Below, one piece after another: positions 54,470-64,000 of a stretch of DNA of 64,000 nucleotides. The notes beneath the pieces are model-generated. The model was not told where the DNA came from and searched no databases. It saw only the letters and a program-made list of their open reading frames with translations. The DNA comes from Catonia carolina (lineage: Eukaryota > Arthropoda > Insecta > Hemiptera > Achilidae). Where the stretch lies: contig JAQMRL010000010.1 in NCBI GenBank assembly GCA_035578175.1, positions 29,875,784 through 29,939,783 of the forward strand. Direction: 5' to 3'. Position numbers and translations under genes: made by a program. The first letter of the stretch is position 1. Each line of letters starts with the position of its first letter.

Positions 54470-55385
54470 TTTTCTTGGCTGTATTTAATAATTTTCCCAA
54501 AATAGATGCATATTTCGGTACACTGTAAAACAAAGTCATCATCGATATCTATAATTTCATTTTAATAGTTATAATTTAATTTTTATCTATTTATTTTAAC
54601 CCTGTATTTCCGGATTTGTCCTTTAATTCAATCAGATTTATCTACATCGAAGCTTACAGATATAAAAATATTATAATTTCATGCATAATATAATAATTTT
54701 ATTCAAGAAAAATTAAATAAATTTCAAACGTATTTGATTACAATATTACATCTTTTTTTTCTTCTATTAAAAATGAACAATAATTATGTCACGTGAAGAA
54801 TTATAAATAAAATTTTCTAGATAATCATAATTTAAAAGTTATTGAAAATTTTCAACAAGTAAGGAAAACAAATTCATAAGTATAATATTTTATATATAAA
54901 TATAAACTTTGAAACAACTTTCGCGGCAACAGAGTTTATAAAATTCAATAAAATATTTAAATTTTTTTATAACATCTGCTAAAATAAATCAAATACTTGG
55001 TTGTATAAGTTACCCTACAAAATAGTAGGTAAGTCCTATATTATTATATCTATGCATAAATAAACATAACTTTCTAAAATTGTAATTTTTCATGAAATTG
55101 AAAAAATTGAAATCTGAATCTAAAATAACAACAAAGTATCAAAAACTTTTCTTTCATTTTCAAACTTTCATTTTGTAAAATATGCAAAACCGTAAATCAA
55201 GATATGATATAATAATTGAAAAACAAGAAATATATAAAAGTTATATAATTTATATTATTTTTCAAATCATTTTTTAATTAAAATATGAATATTATCTCAA
55301 TAAAACAAGTCATAGTATAATCGATTACTAAGTTTACTATCTTTGGTTCGATTCCCGTATATAGTATGAAGAATACAACTTACCT
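54470..55385. other. AT-rich stretch, nothing recognised
   Basis: No supported feature. Confidence 0.5.
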
Positions 55386-55392
55386 ATATTAA

Positions 55393-56243
55393 GGGGGGCA
55401 GACCATTTTCATTATTCCCATACCTGAAATACTAACTTTGGTAGATTTTTTGTAGAAACTGTTAAAGCTTCAAAGCTGAGTTTATCCACAACTATCTACA
55501 GTACCTTATTACAAATTCGTACCAGAGCTTTTTAATTTATCTTTATCCAATCTAAAAATGATTTTTGTTCTCAAAAAATGTTCAAATGTAGCCTACATTT
55601 ATTTTATGAAAAAGTCATCTAAAAACAACTCCAACATTTTTGAAATACTTTTGAAGTAAGTACACATCTTAATACGAGTACTAAAATTTAGTGTGCGAAA
55701 TTTCATAATCTAATGTGGGATGGTTCCTGAAATAAGTTTACCTAAATTCAAAAATACAATATGCAGAAAACGTGGATATAGTAAAAGCATAATACCGCCA
55801 CAGAAACATCTATTGCCAACTAGAATTAACTTCCAAACAAAAACACACCAATATTCTTTACAATCTTGCGTTACAACTGATCCTATGATTCCAATCATAG
55901 ATTCAACTCCAATAGATTGAGTTCCAATCGCAAGATTCCAACCGGAATCTTGCGATACAACTGATTCCTATGCGTTCTAGAAATTTTTGTTTTTATGTGA
56001 ACGTGATCTCTATAATGTTAGAGCAGAAACGTGATTATGTTAATCCCAATTTACAAGAATAAAAAACGTGAAAAAATATCGAAATAAACACTACGTACCC
56101 CACCAACGTAAAAACATAATTTTTCCTCAACAGAAAAATCCAACTTATGTCGTGTTATTATATCAATTTAAATAGGGGGAACGATCTATCAATATGGTAA
56201 AATTGATAAATCAATATTTTTTATTAAAATCAGTCTGCTCCCC
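55393..56243 (+). mobile_element. MITE-J, TTAA-flanked, about 851 bp
   Basis: TTAA at 55389-55392 and 56244-56247. Ends GGGGGGCAGACC and GTCTGCTCCCC. Aligns inverted with 11305-12059 over most of its length. About 95 bp longer because of a locally duplicated stretch at 55861-55978. The open frames here are not genes. Confidence 0.85.
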
Positions 56244-56365
56244 TTAAATTTCAATTTTTTAAAATTTATATTTATCACTAATCAGATTAAATTAAGCGAA
56301 AATAATTTTCCGGCCAATCAAAATTACTGTTGGGTCAAGAATATTTATGATATAATAAAAGTAAC

Positions 56366-56757
56366 TGCCCATAACAGATAGGTGGAGTGTTATTATTTAC
56401 ACTCAATCTGTTCGTTGCAGGGCAAAAATAAATAGTTCTGTTTCTTATCACATGGTCAGCCAATTAAATGACTGAATCATTTAAGAACAGAAGATGTAAA
56501 GGTGTAAAAGACACTAATCAGAGTTATCTCCTCTGAAAGTAATGAATTTCATTGTACAGCCAGACCCTGTGGTGAATGAAGTGAAGATGTAATTTGCAGA
56601 GCGGGAAAATATGTGCTTTTCAGAGGACCTGGCATGCTGATAAGCATATTTTTCCATTCAGTGAGAAAGGCAGGGGGAAACCACCTCACTCCTCGGTTTA
56701 CTTAGTAAAAACTCTACGGGTTGAAACCAGCCTTTCACCTGATGACCTAAACAACAC
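56366..56757 (+). mobile_element. SINE-B, full-length
   Basis: From GCCCATAACAGATAGGTGG to CTGATGACCTAAACAACAC, colinear with the other complete copies. The open frame 56594-56911 starts in it and is spurious. Confidence 0.87.
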
Positions 56758-56759
56758 AA

Positions 56760-57255
56760 CAATAAAAGTAAACGTAAGAGAAATTGTTGAACCGTCCGGA
56801 TTGAGTCTGAGAACAAATCATAAACGAGTTGTAAAAGTTCAGAAGGCCTACGTACTCTATTGGAACCACAAAAAATTTGATTTCCCGGTCAGATATGGAC
56901 TCAGTTTTTGATCTTTCGTTTTTCATCCATCTCACTTTACTAGCCTTAATGTGCATAAGAGTTGGACGTATAGCAAAAACCTCTTCGGATTCAGCCCCGT
57001 AACCAAAATTCTGGCTTTGTGTTTGAGCACAGATAAAATAGAATCAACTGTAAACGATATTTCACTTTTTCTTTTCTTTTAGTTTCCCTTTAAATTATTT
57101 TGTTTGACGTCAACAATATATTACTTTAATTCTAATCTTTAACTTTCACTTCTTGTTTGAGGTCAAAAATATTGTACTTTCTCTTTTAGCTTTTATCATA
57201 CTCGCCTAAGGAGTTGCCTTGAAGGGCTTCACCTCAGTCAAACGGAAAATGCAAA
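56760..57255. other. No recognised feature
   Basis: The plus strand stays open to 56911 beyond SINE-B but shows no motif I recognise. Confidence 0.45.
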
Positions 57256-57259
57256 TTTC

Positions 57260-57640
57260 ATACAAAACTAATGCCGGGGTTCCTCATTTCATTCCTGGTC
57301 AGGTCTGGGATGTTTTAATAGCTTCTTTTAGATCTGCGCTTGTCCTCATTCGTTCCCTGAAGAATCAGTTTGAGTAACTCATATTATCATCCCTGAATAA
57401 ATGACCAAGGTAGGCAGATTTCCTTCTTTTGATCATATGCCCACATCCATCAGTTCACACCCCATACGCCTCAAAACATCGACATTGGTAACATGACTGG
57501 TTCACGAAATACGAGGCACTCATCTCGAAAACTTCTAAACGATGCATGGATTGTATAGTTAAAGTCTATGTTTCTTCACCGTATAGTAGGACAGAGTGTG
57601 TTGTCTTTAAAAATCTATATCTGACAGGAAGAGAAATTAT
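57260..57640 (-). pseudogene. LINE ORF2 C-terminal scrap
   Basis: The minus strand contains TIRRRNID-like and TIHASFRSF-like pieces, then MIKRRKSAYLGHLFRDDNMS, followed by degraded text ending near 57260. K-x-x-Y-L-G-H-x-x-R is the conserved end block of RTE/'endonuclease-RT' LINEs (compare YLGHIMRG at 14.3 kb). Broken throughout. Confidence 0.55.
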
Positions 57641-57641
57641 A

Positions 57642-58020
57642 TTGTTAACAAGCAGATGCGTTATGTTAAGAATGCCAGTTTAGCAATTTCGAAACGAGAT
57701 CTTACTTTTACTGCTGGCTCCAAATCTGCTGTAATCGAACTTCCTCAATATTTAAAACTTTTAATCTACTTAATACGTTGATCTCCGATAAAAATCCCCA
57801 AAAAAACCACTAAATCTTTCACCTAGTTTTTGATTAATAAGTTACTTTAATGTGATGTAATTATTAACTAAAGTTACATTATTCAGAGTTTTTCACATTG
57901 GCTTGACATTTAATATTAATTAATTTTTGTTTATTTTTATTGGTGATATTTAACAAGGAAACCTTGAAAATTCATGAAGAAAGGGTTGACAATTTCTAAA
58001 AGTACAAATATTTTAGAACA
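57642..58020. other. AT-rich stretch, nothing recognised
   Basis: No supported feature. Confidence 0.5.
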
Positions 58021-58022
58021 AA

Positions 58023-58470
58023 TTTTTTTTGTCATCAGTTTCTCGACTGGTCTGATGCAGTTCTCCAAGCTGTTCTATCCTGCACAAGTCGTTTCATATC
58101 TACATACCTGTAACACCCTACATCTTTTGTAATTTGCTTTACATATTCTAATCTTTGCCTCCCTCTACAATTTACTCCCTCAATATTACCCTTCATTATT
58201 GATAGCCCAATACCTGGATGTCTTAAGATATGCCCCACTAGCCTATCCCTTCTTCTGGTAAGATGCTTCCATATACTTCTTTTTCATCCACTCGCCTAAG
58301 AACCTCTAAATTACTTATCTTGTCCAACCACCTAATCTTTATTATTTTCCTATAACACCACATTTCAAAAGCTTCTATCCTCTTCTTTTCTACAGCCCAT
58401 ATCACCCACGTTTTACTCCCGTATAATGCTAGATTCCAAACACAATGTTTTAAGAAATTTTTCCTAATCT
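58023..58470 (-). pseudogene. LINE 3' end with ORF2 C-terminus
   Basis: The minus strand reads LALYGSKTWVIWAVEKKRIE, AFEMWCYRKIIKIRWLDKIS, EVLRRVDEKE, then in another frame MGHILRHPGIGLSIMKGNIE, CRGRQRLEYVKQITKDVGCY, RLVQDRTAWRTASDQS-stop. These are the standard final blocks of an abundant arthropod LINE. The 3' UTR ends TCAGACCAGTCGAGAAACTG and ATGAC, followed by an A8 tail (T-run 58023-58030). 5'-truncated at the LYGSKTW region. Confidence 0.85.
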
Positions 58471-58474
58471 GTAA

Positions 58475-59785
58475 ATGAAAGAGAACAAATTTACTTAATT
58501 AATTTATTTAAAATGAACAAATTTATCAATGAAAATCAGTAAGGTTCCTTGTACTCGATGTGACTTAAGAGCTATGATCTAAGGATTCTCCATCTTATTT
58601 TCCATTACGTTCCAGGTATATCTACCCTTCTAATTCTGATTTTAACTCCACAATAATCTCTTGAAATTACCTCTCCTTTCCAGAACGTAGTAAATAAATT
58701 TATCTTTCCATACTCGCTGAAATTTTGAAACAATCTAAAGTAAGACATTCTACTATACCAGATTTGGTTACGATTCGATAACCTTAACCAAACTTTTTGA
58801 TTCAATTTCAGTTTCCTCCTTCAATGTCACAATGTGTTTGTGAATCGAGTGAAGATACGTATAACAAACTGAACATAATGTTTAGTTGAGTAAACATGAA
58901 TAAAGAAATTAAATGAAATTAATTTACCAAAATCTAAGATTAGAGAAAAGTTACATATTTAATCTAAACCTTCTAAAATCATTAATAATATTGTAGGATC
59001 AAGAAAACTTTTATAATACATCGATTGGACAATTAAAGACTGATGCATAATACTTCTGTAAAATTTCCGCGCTGAGTAAATTATTTTTTGGAGATACTTT
59101 TATAACATTAAGAATTTAGTAAGTAGTTTTAACTTTACTTTAAAACTTTAGCTTCTTACTGAAGAAATAAATAAATGAAGAAGTAAGACAGTAATGTTAT
59201 TTAGGAAGTTAAAATGACAAAAGAACTTTATTTCATAGAATTAAAAATAAATGAACTTTATATGAATGAATTTTCAGAAATTTACTATTTATTACTTACG
59301 TACACCTACCTAATTACTTTAATTTCACTACTAATGAGCCAGCTTTTAGTTGTTTTCCAATTATATAAAATTTACATTACCGTTTTTTTTTAGAAATTAT
59401 TCATTTTTAAGGGGTGACGGATCAAAATTAGAAATATTATGATCTTATTGTTTTTTGTTGCAATTGTAGTTTGAAATTTCCTCTAAAATATGGTGTAGGC
59501 CTCAATATTAAATTTCAACGATAAATAAATATTTTTTCGTTAAAACCTCTACACCTGGCAAAATTACTACTATCAGTAGCTACTGTTTATATACATATTT
59601 TAAATGGCTGCTTCCAAAAATTAAGGATTTTTACTTTTTTCTCGGGACCTATCAAATATATTTGAGTGAATTTTTTGTTTGTTTGAAAAATCCATTCTTT
59701 CTGCTTCTTCTAAGGGTTAACAAATTTAAATATGTTTGCAATTATTATTTTTATTAAACTTTCACATTATCACCAAAAGTTCTGT
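58475..59785. other. AT-rich stretch, nothing recognised
   Basis: No supported feature. Confidence 0.5.
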
Positions 59786-59786
59786 T

Positions 59787-60055
59787 CATGAATGCTTCAG
59801 TCATATAATGGCTGACCATGTGATAAGAAACAAAACTATTTTTTGTAGTCCTGAATTTAATAGATCGAATGAAAATCAATTAAGACTCAACCTGCCTGTC
59901 ATGGACAGGCCTGCCTGTTTGGGTTGGCCTCTCAAGAGGTTGTGGGTTCCTAGGTAGCGCTTCGGAGCCACTAGGCTGCTTAAATTCTTCCGGAATGGGC
60001 ATAGCTGGCCGAGAGGTGTATATACAGATAAATACGCGTGTTATGGGCAGATGGT
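59787..60055 (-). mobile_element. SINE-B 5' part with unrelated insert
   Basis: 59787-59868 is SINE-B reversed (AATGCTTCAGTCATATAATG, GCTGACCATGTGATAAGAAA). The family's extreme 5' end (GTTATGGGCAG) reappears at 60040-60052. Between them lies a GC-richer 170-bp segment (TGGACAGGCCTGCCTG, CTAGGTAGCGCTTCGGAGCC) of unknown family. Confidence 0.6.
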
Positions 60056-60143
60056 CTCTATTTTAATCATACTTAAGTAGATTCTTGTTCAAACAATTTA
60101 CTGTTGTGATAAGTAATCGATGTTTATCCTTGCGTATAATGTT

Positions 60144-60954
60144 AAAAATCTGATGTGAAACACTCACACAACTTTCTCTTGCCAATCCAAGTAATTAACA
60201 ATATAACCTAACATTAGTAATACAACATTAGAAATAAACAAAAAACTAACCTCAAAACACATAACCTTATTTTAATCATGAGGGAAAGACGCAAAATGAA
60301 AATTGACCTCAGTTTGGCTTAGAAATACGGAAAATCACTTTTTCACGCTAAACTAGGCTCGTAGAGAAAAATGCTTTAAATAAAAGTTGTAGATCTTTTA
60401 ATTTCCTATAAATTTTTTACATACACGTTTGTCGTAAAATGCATACTAAGGCCGAAATCTTAAAAAAATTGATTTTCACACGTTTTCGTGAGAAAAAAAC
60501 AGAAAATCGCTTTTTACCGCTAAACTAAGCGTTATTTAAAAAGATGTTAGAAATAAAAGTTGTAGAATTTTAAATTCTCTACAACTTTTATTATATACAT
60601 TTTTGCACTAAAATGCATAATAAAGCCGCAATCTTAAGAAAACTATGTTTTTACGCGAAAACAGCCTCACTAAGAATTTCAGCAAACATTGCGCCTACCC
60701 TATTTTGTAGAGCATAAAAAATTTAGTAAACCAGGCGATTTAAAAAAAAATCGGAGGACCAATTTTTGAGAAAATTACAAGAAAGTGAAAAATTACACGA
60801 ATAAACTACTACTTCCGTTTGACCGATTTTGATGAAAATGTTCGTGTCGGTTTTGGTAATGGTATGTAACTTAAGTTTCAAGTTCGTACGATGTTCCGTT
60901 CTTGAGATATTCTGTTCACACACACACACACACACGCACACACACACACACACG

Positions 60955-60987
<33 letters not shown>

Positions 60988-61125
60988 CAATCGCTAAAAA
61001 CATGTTATTTTTGGGTTTAGGGTGTCTGAAAACGTGTAGATCCGGTGAAAACTCGATTTCGAAAAATCGACATGAAAACAATACTTTCCTTTCTATATAT
61101 TCATACAGGCAAGAGAAAGTAAAAA
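60144..61125 (+). mobile_element. Rep-A, full-length
   Basis: AAAAATCTGATGTGAAAC to GGCAAGAGAAAGTAAAAAG. All family landmarks are present, with a CA run broken by CG steps (60916-60986). One hairpin base is changed (CTGATGTG). Confidence 0.9.
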
Positions 61126-61129
61126 GACA

Positions 61130-61528
61130 ATGTATGTATGTTTTAACTCTAAATCACTATTTATGTTCAGATCAAAATTCTCCTACGTTACCTAAAACCC
61201 GGAAGCAAATTTTTTTTTGTTTTTGAATTAAAAATGTTACAAGAAAAATCTAATTTTATGAAAATTAAAACTAATTCCGGAATGCACGAACTTTGTTCAA
61301 CGGAAAATTTAAACAGTAACGTGTGTTCAGTCACGTACTTAATTTAGCAAACTCATTTTAGAAAGGTATCGTTGTGTCAGGTAATGTAGTACGAGAAATT
61401 ACTGGTTGTAATTAGCTTCACTTGTAATGTAAGTAATCAAAATTTTAACCAAGCAATACGGAGTTCAAAATTTACTACGCAGTAAACGGATTTATACTTA
61501 AACACTGTTTAGTTTCTAAATTTTAATT
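61130..61528. other. AT-rich stretch, nothing recognised
   Basis: No supported feature. Confidence 0.5.
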
Positions 61529-61530
61529 AA

Positions 61531-61845
61531 CAACTCGCCACTCCAGCGGCGCTTCGTGCCGCTTACGTGTCTCGACCTCAGAGGGGTAGGTGGATCAGAA
61601 TTCATAAGTGGATCAGAACAATTTGCCACAAGGTGAAGTTCGGCCGCCAAAGGGGCTGGGTGGATCACAATATTTACAAATTTCAAGATATGAAAGTTTA
61701 AAGATGAAGTTTAAAGTTTTAAAATGTAAAATTTGATGGTTTTACAATTTTAGGTTAATGTTTAAAGTTTCAAAACTTCAACTTTAAATGTTGTGGTTTG
61801 AATGTATGTTCCTTTGAGTTTTTCGTTTTCTCATGCGACCTAAAA
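61531..61845 (+). repeat. SAT440 leader, second copy
   Basis: ACTCGCCACTCCAGCGGCGC, TAGGTGGATCAGAATTCATA, GTGAAGTTCGGCCGCC, then a run rich in GTTTAAAG/GTTTGAA words. Same order as 41188-41495. Confidence 0.82.
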
Positions 61846-64000
61846 ATTTTCGGGTTACTCAATTTTTATGTAATTTTCTTCGCTAAATAACATGTTAAAA
61901 AATATTTTTATTCCGAAAATTTTAAAATTTTTGATGGGGTAGTAATCACCATAGGACCCCGCCTAAAATTTAATAAATTCTTCGTGACTCTAAGGGTATG
62001 TGTAACGTTTTGTTAATAAACGTTTGCGAAAAACCGTTATGAAGGTGTAAAAAAAGAAAAACGTGAAAACGGCAAGCCCTAAAAGCCGGAATGCTAGTGT
62101 TTTGAGTTTTCTTAGCGAAGAGGTAGGTTAAGGAAAACTTTAGTTACATGGCCTTGAAGTACTTTGGGAGAGGCACAAAAAAGATTCTATACAATTTTCC
62201 TCTACGAAGCACCGTTCAGGAGGTAAAAAAATACAACCCCCTAGCAACGGTAAGAGGGTGGAACCTGAAAGTTTTCGCGTTACCAAATTTTTATTTAACT
62301 TTTAACGTCGAAAAGATGCCGTTAAAATACATTTTGTATTCTAAATATTTAGAAATTTCATAATTTTTGGATAGGGGTAGCAACCCCCATTGGATCGTTT
62401 TTTAAAATTTATAAAATTACCTGTGTGATGCTACAAGTAGCTGTGACGTTTTGCTAATAAAAATTTGCCTAAAACCGTTTTGAAGGTGTAAAGATAGAAA
62501 AAGTGAAAACAGTAAACCCCAAAAAAACCGAAATTTGGTTTCTGTAGTTTACTCAGAGGACCGGTGGGTAAAGGGCAACTTTAGTTATATAATCTTGAAG
62601 TACTTTTTGAGGGGCACAAAACAGGTTCATGCATTTTGTCCCTATTATTCATTGTTAAGGAGATAAGGAAATACAACCCCTACCGCAGGCTAGAGGGTGC
62701 TAATTTAAAATTTTCGGGTTATAAAATTTTTGTGTAATTTTTACGCCAAACAACATGCCGTCAAAAGACTTTTTGTATTCTAAAAATATAAACATTTCAT
62801 ATCTTTTGGATAAGGGTAGCGACCCCCGTAGGACCCCGATTTAAAATTTGAAAAATTACCCGTGACGCTTCGGGTACGTCTAACTGTTTAAAAATAAAAA
62901 TTTGACGAAATAACCCATTTTGATGGTGTAAAGAAAGAACAACATGCAAACAGCAAACCCCAAAAAGCCGAAATTTTGTTTTTTGAGTTTTCACACTGAA
63001 CTGGCAAGTTAAGGACAACGATAACTATATGGTTTTAAAGTACTTTGCAACGGGTACAAAAAATATTCTATACAATTTTTCGCTACGATGCACCGTTTAG
63101 GAGATAAAAAAATACAACCCCTACCGCAGGCTAGAGCGTGCTAACTGAACATTTTCGGGTTATCAAATATTTGTGTAATTTTTAATGCCAAACATCATGC
63201 CGTTAACAAATTTTTTGTATTCTAAAAATTTAAAATTTTCATTATGTTTAGATAAGGGTAGCAACCCCCGTAGGATCCCGATCTAAAATTTGAAAAATTT
63301 TCCGTAATGCGGGGGGTACGTATAATGTGTTCCTACCAAAAGTTTACCAAAGAAACCCGTTTCGATGGTGTTACAAAAGAAAACTTTAAAATTGCAACCC
63401 CAAAAAAGCCGAAATTTTGTTTTTTGAGTTTTCCCACCGAACCGGTAAGTTGAGAACAACGAAAGCTATATGGTTTTGAAGTACATTAAAAGGGGTACAA
63501 AAAATATTCTATACAATTTATTTTTACGATGCACCGTTTAGAAGATAAAAAAATACAAACCCTACTGCAAAAAAGAGGGTGCAACTTTAAAATTTTCGGA
63601 TTATCATATTTTTATGTAGTTTTTAACTCCAAACAACATACCGTTAACAGATTTTTTAATTTATAAAAATTTAAAAATTTCACAATTTTTAAATAAGGGT
63701 AATAAACCCCGTAGGACCCCGATCTAAAATTTGAAAAGTCACCCGTAATGCCGAGAGTGAGTATAATGCGGTCCTAATAAACGTTTGCCAGAGAAACCCG
63801 TCTTCGTGGTGCTACAAAGAAAAACCTAAAAACTGCAACCCCGAAAAAGCCGAATTTTTGTTTTTTGAGTTTTTCCAGCGAACCGGCGGGTTAAGTGCAA
63901 CTTTATATATACGGTCTTAACGTACTTCGGGAGGGGAATAAAAATGGTCGCAGTGGCCTTTGTGCTAAGAAACTTCGTTAAAAAGTTCGAAATATTCGCG
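61846..64000 (+). repeat. SAT440: satellite array, 440-441 bp period, open at window end
   Basis: Landmarks such as GGTTAAGGAAAACTTTAGTT recur near 62127, 62567, 63008, 63449 and 63889. Units share GCTACGATGCACCGTTTAGG-like, AGGGTGCTAACTTAAAATTT-like and GTAGGACCCCGATCTAAAAT-like blocks, and are roughly 75-85 percent alike by eye. The first unit is partial. The open frames at 62148-62363 and 62797-63018 appear in single units only and are not genes. Confidence 0.92.

Noticed and set aside
56594..56911. A 105-aa gene
   Set aside because: Starts inside SINE-B and runs into unrecognised sequence without motif.
62148..63018. Genes within the satellite array
   Set aside because: Frames are open in single units only and are not conserved between units.
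61846..64000. CRISPR-like array
   Set aside because: Units are 440 bp and contiguous, with no short repeats alternating with unique spacers.

Overview
The window looks like non-genic, transposon-filled chromosomal DNA of an arthropod, most likely an insect. It is strongly AT-rich by eye. It carries Jockey-like and RTE-like LINE remnants, mariner/Tc1-type and piggyBac transposase relics, tRNA-derived SINEs and many MITEs. I found no intact host gene, rRNA, functional tRNA, CRISPR array or bacterial-style operon. Every protein-like stretch I recognise belongs to a mobile element and is broken by stops, frameshifts or truncation. The order or species cannot be fixed from this sequence alone.

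Family nicknames used below: Rep-A (about 1 kb, Helentron/HINE-like, about 16 whole or partial copies), SINE-B (about 390 bp), SINE-C (tRNA-derived, about 300 bp), MITE-D (about 258 bp), SINE-E and SINE-F (tRNA-derived), FB-G (long inverted-repeat element with a hammerhead-like motif in each arm), Rep-H (tandem about 125-133 bp units), MITE-I, MITE-J (TTAA flanks), MITE-K, Rep-L, MITE-M, MITE-N (TTAA flanks) and SAT440 (440-bp satellite).

Layout. 1-5 kb: a 72-bp tandem repeat, MITE-D split by Rep-A, and FB-G split by Rep-A. 5-9.6 kb: SINE-C, SINE-B inserted in SINE-B, LINE fragments, Rep-H. 10.4-12.1 kb: a piggyBac-like TTAA element containing SINE-F and MITE-J. 14-20.5 kb: a LINE inserted in SINE-E with a 9-bp target duplication, a Jockey relic, and a piggyBac transposase pseudogene. 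21-31 kb: Rep-A copies (one nested in another), MITE-K, a DDE transposase relic, SINE-B/E/F and a long palindrome. 32-41 kb: Rep-A hit by MITE-I, Rep-H hit by SINE-F, two LINE relics. 41-50 kb: a satellite leader, Rep-A including a fold-back derivative, a row of SINE-C copies, a hAT MITE and a Helitron-type helicase C-terminus. 50.8-54.5 kb: a DDE transposon with two nested MITEs, an inverted-duplicated mariner, and an RTE-like relic. 55-61 kb: MITE-J, SINE-B, LINE tails, Rep-A. 61.5-64 kb: the SAT440 array, which runs off the window end.

The most informative signal is stratigraphy. Several insertions can be checked against an uninterrupted copy of the same repeat, or against the reading frame they broke. 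This allows real element ends, target duplications and relative ages to be read from a single window.
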